A stretch of DNA of 64,000 bases from Pseudomonas sp. KBW05 (GTDB taxonomy: Bacteria; Pseudomonadota; Gammaproteobacteria; Pseudomonadales; Pseudomonadaceae): contig NZ_QAJM01000005.1 in the NCBI RefSeq assembly GCF_003852405.1, positions 53,740-117,739 of the forward strand, given 5' to 3'. The position numbers and the translations under genes are program-made. This document shows, piece after piece, positions 26,660-36,412 of the stretch (its first letter is position 1; the number at the start of each line of letters is the position of its first letter). The notes beneath the pieces are model-generated. The model searched no databases. It was not told the origin of the DNA and saw only the letters and a program-made list of their open reading frames with translations.

Positions 26660-27358
26660 ATGGCAGGTTTCGATAAACGCGTGGCGTCCTATGAAGAAGC
26701 GCTGGCGGGCCTGGAGGACGGCATGACTGTGCTCTCCGGTGGTTTTGGCCTGTGTGGCATTCCAGAAAACCTCATCGCCGAGATCAAGCGCAAAGGCACC
26801 CGCGACCTGACCGTGGTTTCCAACAACTGCGGCGTCGATGGTTTTGGCCTGGGTGTGCTGCTGGAACAAAAACAGATCAGCAAGGTGATCGCGTCCTACG
26901 TCGGTGAAAACGCGCTGTTCGAGAAGCAGTTGCTCAGCGGCGAGATCGAAGTGGTGCTGACCCCCCAAGGCACCCTGGCAGAGAAAATGCGCGCAGGCGG
27001 CGCCGGCATCCCGGCCTTCTTCACCGCCACCGGCGTCGGCACTCCCGTTGCCGAAGGCAAGGAAACCCGCGAATTCAAAGGCCGCCCGTACCTGATGGAA
27101 GAATCCATCACCGGCGACTTCGCCATCGTCAAAGGCTGGAAAGCCGACCACTTCGGCAACGTCATCTATCGCCACACCGCACAGAACTTCAACCCGCTGG
27201 CCGCCACTGCCGGCAACATCACCGTGGTTGAAGTCGAGGAAATCGTCGAACCGGGCGAGCTGGACCCGGCGCAGATCCACACCCCTGGTATCTACGTCGA
27301 CCGGATCATCTGCGGCACGTTCGAGAAGCGCATCGAACAGCGCACCGTACGCAAATAA
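26660..27358 (+). CDS. scoA: 3-oxoacid CoA-transferase subunit A
   Basis: 232 residues from ATG 26660 with GAGG at 26651-26654. Contains the CoA-transferase family I signature [16 protein letters not shown] near residue 22 and the glycine-rich [16 protein letters not shown]. With subunit B it moves CoA from succinyl-CoA (or acetyl-CoA) to acetoacetate or a related 3-oxoacid. It heads the scoA-scoB-thiolase operon. The AtoDA-type acetate CoA-transferase is an alternative assignment. Confidence 0.88.
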   Translation: MAGFDKRVASYEEALAGLEDGMTVLSGGFGLCGIPENLIAEIKRKGTRDLTVVSNNCGVDGFGLGVLLEQKQISKVIASYVGENALFEKQLLSGEIEVVLTPQGTLAEKMRAGGAGIPAFFTATGVGTPVAEGKETREFKGRPYLMEESITGDFAIVKGWKADHFGNVIYRHTAQNFNPLAATAGNITVVEVEEIVEPGELDPAQIHTPGIYVDRIICGTFEKRIEQRTVRK

Positions 27359-27392
27359 TCCGCCTCCAGCCCGAACAATAAGGACTCAGAAC

Positions 27393-28052
27393 ATGGCTCT
27401 TACCCGCGAACAAATGGCTCAACGCGTCGCCCGCGAAATGCAGGACGGTTTCTACGTCAACCTCGGTATCGGCATCCCGACCCTGGTGGCCAACTACATC
27501 CCCGACGGCATGGAAGTGATGCTGCAATCGGAAAACGGCCTGCTGGGCATGGGACCGTTTCCGACCGAAGACACCATCGATGCCGACATGATCAACGCCG
27601 GCAAACAGACCGTCACCGCGCGCATTGGCGCGTCGATCTTCTCCTCCGCCGAGTCCTTCGCGATGATTCGCGGCGGCCACGTCGATCTCACCGTGCTCGG
27701 CGCCTTTGAGGTGGACGTACAGGGCAACATCGCTTCGTGGATGATCCCCGGCAAGCTGGTCAAGGGCATGGGCGGCGCCATGGACCTGGTGGCCGGAGCG
27801 GAAAACATCATCGTGATCATGACCCATGCCTCCAAGGACGGTGAGTCGAAGCTGCTCAGCCAGTGCAGCCTGCCGCTGACCGGTGCGAACTGCATCAAGC
27901 GTGTGCTGACGGACCTGGCGTACCTGGAAATCGAAAATGGCGCTTTTGTCCTCAAGGAACGCGCACCTGGCGTCAGCGTTGAAGAGATTGTGAGCAAGAC
28001 CGCCGGTAAACTGATCGTCCCGGACCACGTTCCAGAAATGCACTTCCAGTGA
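27393..28052 (+). CDS. scoB: 3-oxoacid CoA-transferase subunit B
   Basis: 219 residues; AAGGA eight bases before ATG 27393. The catalytic glutamate is Glu47 in [14 protein letters not shown], which forms the glutamyl-CoA thioester. Further family sequence is [18 protein letters not shown] and [13 protein letters not shown]. It follows subunit A by 34 bases and precedes the thiolase by 11 bases. Confidence 0.9.
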   Translation: MALTREQMAQRVAREMQDGFYVNLGIGIPTLVANYIPDGMEVMLQSENGLLGMGPFPTEDTIDADMINAGKQTVTARIGASIFSSAESFAMIRGGHVDLTVLGAFEVDVQGNIASWMIPGKLVKGMGGAMDLVAGAENIIVIMTHASKDGESKLLSQCSLPLTGANCIKRVLTDLAYLEIENGAFVLKERAPGVSVEEIVSKTAGKLIVPDHVPEMHFQ

Positions 28053-28063
28053 GGACAGATTCC

Positions 28064-29245
28064 ATGCAAGACGTCGTGATTGTTGCTGCCACCCGCACCG
28101 CCGTGGGCAGCTTCCAGGGTTCGCTGGCGAATATTCCGGCACCGGAACTGGGCGCCGCCGTGATCCGTCGCCTGCTGGAGCAGACCGGCCTCGACCCGGC
28201 CCTGGTCGATGAAGTGATCCTCGGCCAGGTCCTCACCGCCGGCTCCGGCCAGAACCCGGCGCGCCAGGCCTCGATCCTCGCCGGCCTGCCCCACGCGGTG
28301 CCGAGCCTGACCCTCAACAAAGTCTGCGGCTCCGGCCTCAAGGCCCTGCACCTGGGCGCCCAGGCCATTCGCTGCGGCGATGCCGAGGTGATTATCGCCG
28401 GTGGCATGGAGAACATGAGCCTGGCCCCGTACGTATTGCCCGCCGCGCGCACCGGCCTGCGCATGGGCCATGCCAAGATGATCGACAGCATGATCACCGA
28501 CGGCCTGTGGGATGCGTTCAACGACTACCACATGGGCATCACCGCCGAGAACCTGGTGGACAAGTACGGCATCAGCCGTGAGGCCCAGGATGCGTTCGCC
28601 GCTGCTTCTCAGCAAAAAGCCGCGGCAGCGATCGAAGCCGGACGCTTTGCCGACGAAATCACACCGATCCTGATCCCCCAGCGCAAAGGCGACCCGGTGG
28701 CCTTCGCCGTGGACGAACAGCCCCGCGCCGGTACTACCGCCGAGTCCCTGGGCAAGCTCAAGCCGGCGTTCAAGAAAGACGGCAGCGTCACCGCCGGCAA
28801 CGCCTCCAGCCTCAATGACGGCGCCGCCGCAGTGCTCCTGATGAGCGCCGACAAGGCCAAGGCCCTCGGCCTGCCGGTGCTGGCGCGCATCGCCAGCTAC
28901 GCCAACGCTGGCGTCGACCCGGCGATCATGGGCATCGGCCCGGTTTCGGCCACCCGTCGCTGCCTGGACAAAGCCGGTTGGAGCCTGGGCGACCTGGACC
29001 TGATCGAAGCCAACGAAGCCTTCGCCGCGCAAGCACTGGCGGTGGGCAAAGAGCTGGAATGGGATGCGGACAAGGTCAACGTCAACGGCGGCGCCATTGC
29101 CATTGGCCACCCGATTGGCGCCTCAGGCTGCCGCGTGCTGGTGACCCTGCTGCATGAAATGATCAAGCGTGATGCCAAGAAAGGCCTGGCGACGCTGTGC
29201 ATCGGTGGCGGTCAGGGTGTGGCCCTGGCTCTCGAACGTAGCTGA
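28064..29245 (+). CDS. atoB: Acetyl-CoA C-acetyltransferase (thiolase)
   Basis: 393 residues, GAGGA before ATG 28064. Acyl-accepting Cys88 is in [11 protein letters not shown]; the late [15 protein letters not shown] and [12 protein letters not shown] supply the catalytic His and the second Cys. It cleaves acetoacetyl-CoA made by the CoA-transferase to two acetyl-CoA, so the operon converts acetoacetate (and 3-hydroxybutyrate after oxidation) to central metabolism. No 3-hydroxybutyrate dehydrogenase is in the operon. Symbol given by function; orthology within the genus is not tested. Confidence 0.9.
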   Translation: MQDVVIVAATRTAVGSFQGSLANIPAPELGAAVIRRLLEQTGLDPALVDEVILGQVLTAGSGQNPARQASILAGLPHAVPSLTLNKVCGSGLKALHLGAQAIRCGDAEVIIAGGMENMSLAPYVLPAARTGLRMGHAKMIDSMITDGLWDAFNDYHMGITAENLVDKYGISREAQDAFAAASQQKAAAAIEAGRFADEITPILIPQRKGDPVAFAVDEQPRAGTTAESLGKLKPAFKKDGSVTAGNASSLNDGAAAVLLMSADKAKALGLPVLARIASYANAGVDPAIMGIGPVSATRRCLDKAGWSLGDLDLIEANEAFAAQALAVGKELEWDADKVNVNGGAIAIGHPIGASGCRVLVTLLHEMIKRDAKKGLATLCIGGGQGVALALERS

Positions 29246-29262
29246 TTGGCAAGAGCACTATT

Positions 29263-29300
29263 GAAAAGGCCTGGTTCCACGAAAACCGGGCCTTTTCTTT
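29263..29300 (+). terminator. Rho-independent terminator of the CoA-transferase/thiolase operon
   Basis: GAAAAGGCC-TGGTT pairs with AACCG-GGCCTTTTC and is followed by TTT. It lies 18 bases after the thiolase stop. Confidence 0.85.
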
Positions 29301-29331
29301 ACCCGCTCTATCTGAATGAACACAGTCCAAC

Positions 29332-29454
29332 TGTGGGAGCTGGCTTGTGTGGGAGCGGGCTTGCTCGCGAAGACGGAGTGTCAGTTAAAAATCAAGTGAC
29401 TGACACTCCGCTTTCGCGAGCAAGCCCGCTCCCACACAAGCCCGCTCCCACATT
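29332..29454. repeat. REPIN-like inverted pair with duplicated outer arms
   Basis: Left arm: TGTGGGAGCTGGCTTG followed directly by TGTGGGAGCGGGCTTGCTCG. Right arm carries the inverse of both, ending CCGCTCCCACA. The internal 50 bases contain GAGTGTCAGT and its inverse ACTGACACTC. Confidence 0.85.
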
Positions 29455-29460
29455 TGATCT

Positions 29461-29877
29461 CTATCGTTCATCAGAGCGAGGCACCGCAAACACCGCATTC
29501 GCCCGCACCACCACCTTCTCTCCCACTTGCACGCTCACCGTGGCAAACGCCATCTGCCGCCCGCGCTTGTGATGCTCCAACTTCACCACCATCCACTCCC
29601 CCACCTGCACCGCGCCCAGGTAGTCCAAGGTCATGCTCGCGGTAATCAACGGCAGCGGCGGCTGGCTGGAAAAGGCCATCGCATACCCCATGCCCACATC
29701 CGCCAAGGTCGCCAACACCCCGCCATGCACGGTACCGCGCCCGTTCGCATGACGATTGTCGGCACGCAGGCCGATCTCCAGTTGCAAGCCTTCACCCCGG
29801 CAGTACGCCGGGCCCAACAAGTCGAGCAGCGGGCTGCTGCGGGGCAGTGAAACAAAACCTTCGGGGACAGCGATCAT
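29461..29877 (-). CDS. PaaI-family hotdog thioesterase
   Basis: 138 residues from ATG 29877 (AGGAAG upstream). The hotdog helix motif GRGTVHGGVLATLADVGMGYA and the strand LITASMTLDYLGAVQVGEW mark a PaaI/YbgC-like acyl-CoA thioesterase. Substrate is unknown. It stands alone between a REPIN and a divergent lipoprotein gene. Confidence 0.85.
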   Translation of the reverse strand: MIAVPEGFVSLPRSSPLLDLLGPAYCRGEGLQLEIGLRADNRHANGRGTVHGGVLATLADVGMGYAMAFSSQPPLPLITASMTLDYLGAVQVGEWMVVKLEHHKRGRQMAFATVSVQVGEKVVVRANAVFAVPRSDER

Positions 29878-30036
29878 GGCGGGTTCTTCCTTGGAGTCAG
29901 GCCTGAGGTGTACTCCAGCCCGTTTGCGCCAGCCATCACCATCAGCCACGCAAATCCTGCACGATGCTTTGCGTTAATCCGCCAGACCCGCTTTAATCGC
30001 CGTCCAAAATTTCCCCGCACTTCCCAAGGAACCGCA

Positions 30037-30888
30037 ATGCGCCATCTGGACGGCAAAGCCACACCGCTTATTTTGATCTTGCTCGCAGGCCTGACCCTCG
30101 CCGGTTGCTCGCCAAAGGATCACTCCCGCGCACGGGCGATCAACGGCGAACAAAGCCAGGCTGGCGCGCAATTGGCCTATGAGCACGAACTGACCCTGGC
30201 CCTGCCCGGCGCCCTGCTCGCACCCCGTATGCAGGCCACGCGCGAGGCCTGTGAAACGGCACGCTTTGGCGCCTGCAACATCCTCGGCATCACCGAAGAC
30301 GGCAACGGTGGCGAGATCATCCTGCGCATCGCGCCCACCGGTGTGGAGCCGATGGTCGCCATGGCCACGGAAGGCGGCACACTGGGCCAACGCATCACCA
30401 CCGCCGAAGACCTGGCCGACGCCGTCGCCGATGTGCGTCGCCGCCAGGATCGTCTGCAAGCCCAGCAACAGCGTCTCGATGAGTTGGCCAAGCGCAAGGA
30501 CATCACCGTCAGCGACTTGATCGCCTTGAGCAAAGAGCAAGCCACCATCGAAAACGAATTGCAGGAACTGGCGCAGGTCTCTGCCAACCAGCAACGCCGT
30601 CTCGACACCAACCGCGTGACCCTGAACTTCCGCTCTTCCGACGGCGCGAACCAACCATCGCGTTTCAGCCGCATGTTCAGCAACCTCGGCGACAACCTGG
30701 TGAACGGCACCGCCGACGCCCTGGAACGCGCAAGCTACGTGCTGCCGTTTGTGATCCTGGCGTTCCCGGTGGTGTGGTTGTGGGTGTGGCTGTGGCGCCG
30801 GTTTATTGTGGCGAGGGAGCTTGCTCCCGCTGGGCTGCGAAGCGGCCCCAAAAAAGTAGAACGCGGTGATTCAGACGTTAGCCAGTGA
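30037..30888 (+). CDS. DUF4349 lipoprotein with a REP-encoded C-terminal tail
   Basis: 283 residues from ATG 30037, AAGGA nine bases upstream. A lipoprotein signal peptide ends at the lipobox LAGC (Cys about 24). The body is DUF4349-like: a beta region, a coiled-coil (about 125-180, rich in Gln, Leu and Arg) and a C-terminal transmembrane segment (VLPFVILAFPVVWLWVWLW). The last ~27 codons (from VARELAPAGLRSG) are read through the left arm of a REPIN, so the native stop has been lost or replaced. Function of the family is unknown; membrane anchoring at both ends is likely. Confidence 0.75.
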   Translation: MRHLDGKATPLILILLAGLTLAGCSPKDHSRARAINGEQSQAGAQLAYEHELTLALPGALLAPRMQATREACETARFGACNILGITEDGNGGEIILRIAPTGVEPMVAMATEGGTLGQRITTAEDLADAVADVRRRQDRLQAQQQRLDELAKRKDITVSDLIALSKEQATIENELQELAQVSANQQRRLDTNRVTLNFRSSDGANQPSRFSRMFSNLGDNLVNGTADALERASYVLPFVILAFPVVWLWVWLWRRFIVARELAPAGLRSGPKKVERGDSDVSQ

Positions 30889-30940
30889 CGAACCTTGGGG
30901 CTGCTGCGCAGCCCAGCGGGAGCAAGCTCCCTCGCCACAG
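30807..30940. repeat. REPIN-like inverted pair overlapping the end of the DUF4349 gene
   Basis: GTGGCGAGGGAGCTTGCTCC at about 30809-30828 and its inverse ending at about 30939. Its left half is inside the coding sequence of the lipoprotein gene. Confidence 0.88.
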
Positions 30941-32026
30941 TCAGCGCCTCATGCAGCGCTGATAACGCTCATCCACGCGCTTGGCAAACCACGCCGTGGT
31001 CAGGTTGCGGGTGATCTTCGGGCTCTTGAGCACGATGCCCGGCAGGATCGCCCGTGGCATCGGCTTGCCGGCCGCGGTGTCCGCCAGCGCAAACACGCGT
31101 TTGTAGAGGGTGGTGTCTTCAAAGTCCAACTGCTCGCCCTGCTCCAACTGGCTGCGGATGCTCGGGTTGCGCATGTCCAGCTTCGCGCCCAGTGAGCGCA
31201 CCGCCAGCTCGGTGGTACCGGGTAGCAACGAGCCGTAGCGAATCAAATCCCCATCCAGCGCCAGCTCGGTGCCAGAGACACGGCTGACCGCCGCCTGGAA
31301 TGCCGCGTTACGGCTGGCGTACCAGCCTGCGTTGAAGTCGGCGAAGCGATACAGCGGTTGATCGTAGCTCACCGGGTAACCGAGCAAGTGGGCGATGCCA
31401 AAGTACATGCCGCCACGGCGGGTGAAGACTTCGCGTCGGATCGTGCCGTCCACCGTGTAGGGATAACCCCGTGCCTGTTTCTGCGCGAAGTCGATGCTGA
31501 CTTGCATGGGACCGGCGGTGTGTACGGGGTTGAAACCGCCGAACAGGGTATTGCCCAGGGGCACCATGCTGATGAAATCATCGAAAATGCCGCTCAGGTC
31601 CTTCTCCGTGCGCGCGGCATTCAGGCGCTCGGCGTAAGACTTGCCGGTGGGTGAACGCAGTTGCAAGGTGGTGCGCACCACCACGGCTGGCACATACACC
31701 TTGGCGGCGCGGCGCAGCATTTCGTCCCTGGCGATCTTGCCCATATTCGGCACGGACGGATCTACCTGGTAGGTGGACTCCTGCTCAGTCACCGCCAGTA
31801 CCGCGCAGATATTCTCGGTGCTTGGGTAGATCTTCTGGGTGTCAAAGGCCGTGTAGATGTCCTGGGCCCAGCCCTTGCGATCCGCCACGGTCGCCGGCAG
31901 CAGACGCACGATCTGCGCCTTCACCTCGGCTTCGTCGCGCTCCGGCTGCTGCGGGCCGCGCGCGGTGGAGCAACCGGCCAATACCAGTAACGGAGTGATG
32001 CACAGGATCAAGCGGCGTAGGGGCAT
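30941..32026 (-). CDS. DUF1615 lipoprotein
   Basis: 361 residues from ATG 32026, preceded by AGGAAG. The lipobox is VLAGC at residues 15-19. The mature part, with AVTEQESTYQVDPSVPNMGKI, GPMQVSIDF and YFGIAHLLGYPV, matches DUF1615, which resembles a lytic-transglycosylase-like helical fold (the ExxxxY and GPMQ elements are suggestive). A role in peptidoglycan turnover at the outer membrane is inference. Confidence 0.8.
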   Translation of the reverse strand: MPLRRLILCITPLLVLAGCSTARGPQQPERDEAEVKAQIVRLLPATVADRKGWAQDIYTAFDTQKIYPSTENICAVLAVTEQESTYQVDPSVPNMGKIARDEMLRRAAKVYVPAVVVRTTLQLRSPTGKSYAERLNAARTEKDLSGIFDDFISMVPLGNTLFGGFNPVHTAGPMQVSIDFAQKQARGYPYTVDGTIRREVFTRRGGMYFGIAHLLGYPVSYDQPLYRFADFNAGWYASRNAAFQAAVSRVSGTELALDGDLIRYGSLLPGTTELAVRSLGAKLDMRNPSIRSQLEQGEQLDFEDTTLYKRVFALADTAAGKPMPRAILPGIVLKSPKITRNLTTAWFAKRVDERYQRCMRR

Positions 32027-32165
32027 GACACTTCCTTGAATAACGACGGACCGGGCATATCGACCGGCAAGTGTAACCAGGGTTCGCTGACCGGGTGCGC
32101 TCGCCAACCCGCGTCTATCGTGACAGGATCTGACATCGACCATTCCTACACGGAGTTTGAATGCC

Positions 32166-32780
32166 ATGCTCAGCCTGAACTTTCTTGTCACTTGCCTGAT
32201 TGTCGTACTGATTCCCGGCACCGGGGTGATTTTTACCGTGTCCACCGGCCTCACCGCCGGCAAGCGCGCCAGCCTGTTCGCCGCGCTGGGATGCACGGCC
32301 GGGATCATCCCGCACCTGCTGGCCTCGATTCTCGGCCTGTCCGCCCTGCTGCACACCAGTGCGTTGGCGTTCGACCTGCTCAAGTACGCTGGTGTCGCCT
32401 ATCTGCTGTATGTGGCCTACGCCACCTGGCGTGATCGCTCGGCCTTTGCCGTCAGTGACACGCCCGTGGTCGCCAGTGCCCGCAGCCTGATGCTGCGCGG
32501 TCTGCTGATGAACATTCTCAACCCCAAGCTGACGATTTTCTTCCTGGCCTTCCTGCCTCAGTTCGTCGCGCCAGGCAGCACGGCGCCTACCGTGCAGATG
32601 CTGGTATTGAGCGGCGTGTTCATGGCGATGACGTTTGCGGTGTTCGTGATGTATGGCCTGCTGGCCAATGTGTTTCGGCGTGCGGTGATCGAGTCACCAC
32701 GGGTGCAGAACTGGCTGCGGCGCAGTTTTGCGGCGGCCTTTGCGGGGCTGGGGTTGAATCTGGCGTTTGCGCAGCGCTGA
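32166..32780 (+). CDS. LysE/RhtB-family amino-acid exporter
   Basis: 204 residues, about six hydrophobic helices. The ATG at 32166 is preferred to a TTG at 32157; GGAG is at 32152-32155. Family features are LIPGTGVIFTVSTGLTAGKRAS near the N-terminus and LLMNILNPKLTIFFLAFLPQFV in the middle. It would export amino acids or homoserine-lactone-like compounds. It appears monocistronic. Confidence 0.88.
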   Translation: MLSLNFLVTCLIVVLIPGTGVIFTVSTGLTAGKRASLFAALGCTAGIIPHLLASILGLSALLHTSALAFDLLKYAGVAYLLYVAYATWRDRSAFAVSDTPVVASARSLMLRGLLMNILNPKLTIFFLAFLPQFVAPGSTAPTVQMLVLSGVFMAMTFAVFVMYGLLANVFRRAVIESPRVQNWLRRSFAAAFAGLGLNLAFAQR

Positions 32781-32785
32781 TCTTG

Positions 32786-32803
32786 GTGGGAGCCAGCTCC
32801 CAC
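32786..32803. repeat. Short REP remnant
   Basis: GTGGGAGC and GCTCCCAC separated by two bases, five bases after the LysE stop, between convergent genes. It may act as a hairpin terminator. Confidence 0.5.
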
Positions 32804-32824
32804 ACAAAACCAGCTGCTACATCT

Positions 32825-33799
32825 TTAGATCCCCGCCAGGGCCAGGTCCATCGCAAAGTAGGTGAAGATCAAATCCGCACCGGCGCGCTTGATCGAGCCG
32901 AGGGTTTCGCGCACGACGCGGTCCTCATCAATCGCTCCCGCCTGGGCGCCGAACTTGATCATCGCGTACTCACCGCTCACCTGGTACGCCGCCACCGGCA
33001 AGCGCGAGGCTTCGCGGATGTCGCGGATGATGTCGAGGTAGGCCCCGGCCGGCTTGACCATCAGCGCATCCGCGCCTTCCTGTTCATCCAGCAGCGATTC
33101 GCGCACGGCTTCGCGGCGGTTCATCGGGTTCATCTGGTAGCTTTTGCGGTCGCCCTTGAGCGCGCTGCCGCCAGCCTCACGGAACGGACCGTACAGCGCC
33201 GAGGCGAATTTGGTGGAGTAGGCCATGATCGGGATGTGGGTGAAACCGGCATCATCCAGGGCGCGGCGGATCGCCTGGACCTGGCCGTCCATCGCCGCCG
33301 ACGGTGCGATCACATCGGCGCCAGCGCGGGCAGCGGCCACGGCTTGCTTGCCGAGGTTGACCAGGGTCGCGTCGTTATCGACGTGGGCGCCGTGCATCAC
33401 GCCGCAGTGGCCGTGGTCGGTGTATTCGCAGAAGCACGTGTCGGACATCACGATCATGTCCGGCACGGCGTCCTTGATGATCGAGGACATGCGCGAAACC
33501 AGGCCACGTTCCTTCCAGGTGTCGCTGCCGCTGGCGTCCAGGTGGTGGGACACGCCAAAGGTCATCACCGACTTGATGCCGGCGCGGGCGTAACGTTCGA
33601 TCTCGGCGGCCAGTTTCTTCTCCGGGATACGCTGCACGCCCGGCATGCTGGTAATCGGCACGAAGTCGTCGATTTCTTCTTCGACAAAAATCGGCAGTAC
33701 CAGATCGTTGAGGGTGAACTCGGTTTCCTGGAACAAGCCACGCAACTCCGGGGAGCGGCGCAGGCGGCGTGGGCGGGCTTGGGGGAACTGGCTGGTCAT
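32825..33799 (-). CDS. hemB: Delta-aminolevulinic acid dehydratase, zinc-cysteine type
   Basis: 324 residues; AGGA before ATG 33799. It condenses two 5-aminolevulinates to porphobilinogen in heme synthesis. Schiff-base lysines are Lys197 (MAYSTKFAS) and Lys249 ([11 protein letters not shown]). The metal loop reads [14 protein letters not shown] with Cys122, Cys124 and Cys132, the three-cysteine zinc ligand set. The well-studied P. aeruginosa enzyme instead has acidic residues and alanine there and uses Mg, so this may be a second, zinc-dependent paralogue. The enzyme is encoded alone. Confidence 0.93.
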   Translation of the reverse strand: MTSQFPQARPRRLRRSPELRGLFQETEFTLNDLVLPIFVEEEIDDFVPITSMPGVQRIPEKKLAAEIERYARAGIKSVMTFGVSHHLDASGSDTWKERGLVSRMSSIIKDAVPDMIVMSDTCFCEYTDHGHCGVMHGAHVDNDATLVNLGKQAVAAARAGADVIAPSAAMDGQVQAIRRALDDAGFTHIPIMAYSTKFASALYGPFREAGGSALKGDRKSYQMNPMNRREAVRESLLDEQEGADALMVKPAGAYLDIIRDIREASRLPVAAYQVSGEYAMIKFGAQAGAIDEDRVVRETLGSIKRAGADLIFTYFAMDLALAGI

Positions 33800-33914
33800 G
33801 GCGGTCCTGAAATGGGGTGAAGGCTTTGGGGCGAAAGCTTATGCCCACCGGCATAGGCAACACAAACGCCGAGGGCCCAACAGTGTATTGCGAGGCCCGC
33901 AACAATTCATTGAT

Positions 33915-34757
33915 CTAGAGCTGTAGACGCCCGTCAATGCACACCGCGACCGCACCGCCCACCCAGATGTCATCGCCCTGGCGCTCAATACGAATGCGCC
34001 CCGCACGCCCCATCGCCGTGCCCTGGCTGACCACATAGCGCTCAGGCGCCAAGCCTTCGCCCAGCAGCCATTGGGCGATACCGGCATTCAAGCTGCCGGT
34101 GGCCGGGTCTTCCGGGGCGCCATCTCCGGCGATAAAGCCGCGTACTTCAAACTGCGTATCCACCGCGTCGCGCGCGGGGTCGCAGGGGGCGATCACGCCA
34201 ACAGCCAGGCCGAGCAACTGCGCATAGTCCGGCTGTAAATTCAGAACCTGATCACGATCGGCCAACATCAGCGCCAGCCACCCAGCGCCATTGTCGACCC
34301 ATTGGCTGCGCACAACGTCTTCGGCGCGCAAGCCCAACCCTTGGCACACACGCTCCAGCACCGGCGCCTCCACTGAACCGGCGCGCAGTAAAGGCGGCGC
34401 AATAAACGCCAGTTCATCGCCCTGGCGGCGCACGCGTACCAGGCCGATTTCGCACTCCTGGATGATGTCCTCGCCCTTAGGCACACCGCCTGCTTGCAGC
34501 CATGCATGGCATGAGCCCAACGTCGGGTGCCCGGCGAACGGCAGTTCCTGCACGGTGGTGAAAATTCGCACCCGGTAGTCAGCACGGGGATCACGGGGCG
34601 TCAGCAAAAACGTGGTTTCACTGAGATTGGTCCAGTTGGCGAAATCGGCCATCTGCTGGTCCGTCAGGCTGTCAGCGCCCAACACCACCGCCAGGGGGTT
34701 GCCCTTGAGCGCGACGCTGCTGAAGACATCCAGTTGTTTGAAATCAAAGGTCGGCAT
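33915..34757 (-). CDS. PhzF-family isomerase/epimerase-like protein
   Basis: 280 residues. PhzF landmarks are N-terminal FSSVALKGNPLAVVL, the acid-base Glu in NLSETTFLL (about residue 47), FAGHPTLGS and, in the second half, GDGAPEDPATGSLNAGIAQWL. The fold is two DapF-like barrels; most genomic members are of unknown substrate and are not phenazine genes. The upstream GST gene stops three bases before this ATG, so the two are translationally linked. Confidence 0.88.
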   Translation of the reverse strand: MPTFDFKQLDVFSSVALKGNPLAVVLGADSLTDQQMADFANWTNLSETTFLLTPRDPRADYRVRIFTTVQELPFAGHPTLGSCHAWLQAGGVPKGEDIIQECEIGLVRVRRQGDELAFIAPPLLRAGSVEAPVLERVCQGLGLRAEDVVRSQWVDNGAGWLALMLADRDQVLNLQPDYAQLLGLAVGVIAPCDPARDAVDTQFEVRGFIAGDGAPEDPATGSLNAGIAQWLLGEGLAPERYVVSQGTAMGRAGRIRIERQGDDIWVGGAVAVCIDGRLQL

Positions 34758-34760
34758 GGG

Positions 34761-35459
34761 TCAGCTCGGAATATTCAGGCCACGGATCACCGCCGGCCGG
34801 GCGACAAAGCCATCCAGCGCGCGCAGCACATTAGGGAAGTCGGCGATGCCCACCAGGTCGCCCGACTCGTAGAAGCCGATCAGGTTGCGAATCCATGGAA
34901 AGGTGGCGATGTCGGCAATGCTGTAGTCGTCGCCCATGATCCAGGTGCGGCCCAGCAGGCGTTTCTCCAGCACGCCCAGCAAGCGCCGGGATTCAGCGGC
35001 GTAGCGGTCGCGCGGGCGCTTGTCCTCGTAGTCCTTGCCAGCGAACTTGTTGAAGAAGCCCAACTGGCCAAACATCGGGCCGATACCGCCCATCTGGAAC
35101 ATCAGCCATTGAAGGGTTTCGTAACGCGTGGCCGGGTCTTCGGACAGCAACTGGCTGGTTTTCTCGGCGAGGTAGATCAGGATCGCGCCGGACTCGAATA
35201 GCGCCAGCGGCACACCGCCTGGGCCATCGGGATCGATGATCGCAGGGATCTTGTTGTTGGGGTTCAGGGACAGGAACTCGGGGGACAACTGGTCCTGCGT
35301 GTCGAAACTGACCTTGTGCGCCTCGTAGGGCAGGCCCAGCTCTTCGAGCATGATCGAGACTTTTACCCCGTTGGGCGTGGGCAGCGAGTACAGTTGCAAG
35401 CGCTCGGGATGCTGCGCGGGCCATTTGCTATTAATCGGGAAGGCGGCGAGTGGGTTCAT
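34761..35459 (-). CDS. Glutathione S-transferase (YghU/YfcG-like)
   Basis: 232 residues from ATG 35459; an in-frame ATG at 35516 is rejected because of poor N-terminal sequence. The thioredoxin-like half carries LYSLPTPNGVKVSIMLEELG and FESGAILIYLAEK; the C-terminal helical half follows with GDDYSIADIATFPWI. The Thr/Asn-rich TPNG loop is the type of the nu-class disulfide-bond oxidoreductases. It forms an operon with the PhzF gene. Confidence 0.88.
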   Translation of the reverse strand: MNPLAAFPINSKWPAQHPERLQLYSLPTPNGVKVSIMLEELGLPYEAHKVSFDTQDQLSPEFLSLNPNNKIPAIIDPDGPGGVPLALFESGAILIYLAEKTSQLLSEDPATRYETLQWLMFQMGGIGPMFGQLGFFNKFAGKDYEDKRPRDRYAAESRRLLGVLEKRLLGRTWIMGDDYSIADIATFPWIRNLIGFYESGDLVGIADFPNVLRALDGFVARPAVIRGLNIPS

Positions 35460-35710
35460 CGGGAAATCCCCTGAGCAGAAAGGCCACATGATAGTCATCT
35501 GCCCGGTGTCCTGCATGGGTCATCAATGCGCAATATCCGCGGCTTATTATCCCGCGTGGGCGAACCAATATGCCCTTGGGCACTCTTAAGTGCGCTTTAA
35601 CGGTGAATGGAGGCACCTTGCTATAACGACAGGAAAACCGCAGGACGCCCTGAGCGTCACTGGGGCCGGGCGTGTCGGCCCTCACCCGATGCACTGAAGA
35701 CTCTAGACCA

Positions 35711-36412
35711 ATGACAACCAAGCCTCTGTGCCTTGCGCAACGCCTGAAACGCTATTCATACATCATGTTACCGCTGTTGCTGGTGGGCGGCGCCATCGGC
35801 CTGACCCTGGAGTCGCGCACCAGCCGTGCCGAACAGGCCGACGGCGTGCAAACCCTGGTATTCCTGCGCCACGGCGAAAAACCCGCCGGAGGCCTGGGCC
35901 AACTCAATTGCCAGGGCCTGAACCGGGCGATGAACCTTGCCACGGTACTGCCGGAAAAATTCGGAAAGGCCAACTTTGTGTTCGCCGCCAACCCGACGCG
36001 TAATGTCGAGGAAGGTGAGTTCGATAATTCCTACAGCTACATTCGCCCATTGATGACCATCAGCCCCAGCGCCATCAAGCTCGGCCTGCCGGTGAACATC
36101 AAGTTTTCGGCGAACGACACCAGCGCCCTCGCCGACGAGTTGGTGGAGGACAAGTACCACAACTCCATCATCTACACCGCGTGGTCCCACGGTTATCTGC
36201 CGGAGTTGATCAACAAGGTGGCGAGTGAAGCGGTCGGCGAAAAGCACACCATCACCGACGACTGGTCCGGCAGCGACTACGACACCCTGTATGTGTTGAC
36301 GCTGACCTGGCACAACGGCAAGGCATCGCTGCTGAGCCGCAACTACAAGCAAGGTTTGAACAACGGCGAGGAGTCCTGCCCGGAGCCGACCCAGGTCAGC
36401 GCCGAATCCTGA
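35711..36412 (+). CDS. Histidine phosphatase family protein, membrane-anchored
   Basis: 233 residues from ATG 35711. A hydrophobic N-terminal segment (YSYIMLPLLLVGGAIGLTL) is a signal anchor. The RHG motif VFLRHGEKP (about residue 60) is the phosphohistidine site; a later SHG (AWSHGYLPEL) could supply the second histidine. The protein probably faces the periplasm. Substrate unknown. It marks the left border of the accessory island. Confidence 0.75.
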   Translation: MTTKPLCLAQRLKRYSYIMLPLLLVGGAIGLTLESRTSRAEQADGVQTLVFLRHGEKPAGGLGQLNCQGLNRAMNLATVLPEKFGKANFVFAANPTRNVEEGEFDNSYSYIRPLMTISPSAIKLGLPVNIKFSANDTSALADELVEDKYHNSIIYTAWSHGYLPELINKVASEAVGEKHTITDDWSGSDYDTLYVLTLTWHNGKASLLSRNYKQGLNNGEESCPEPTQVSAES

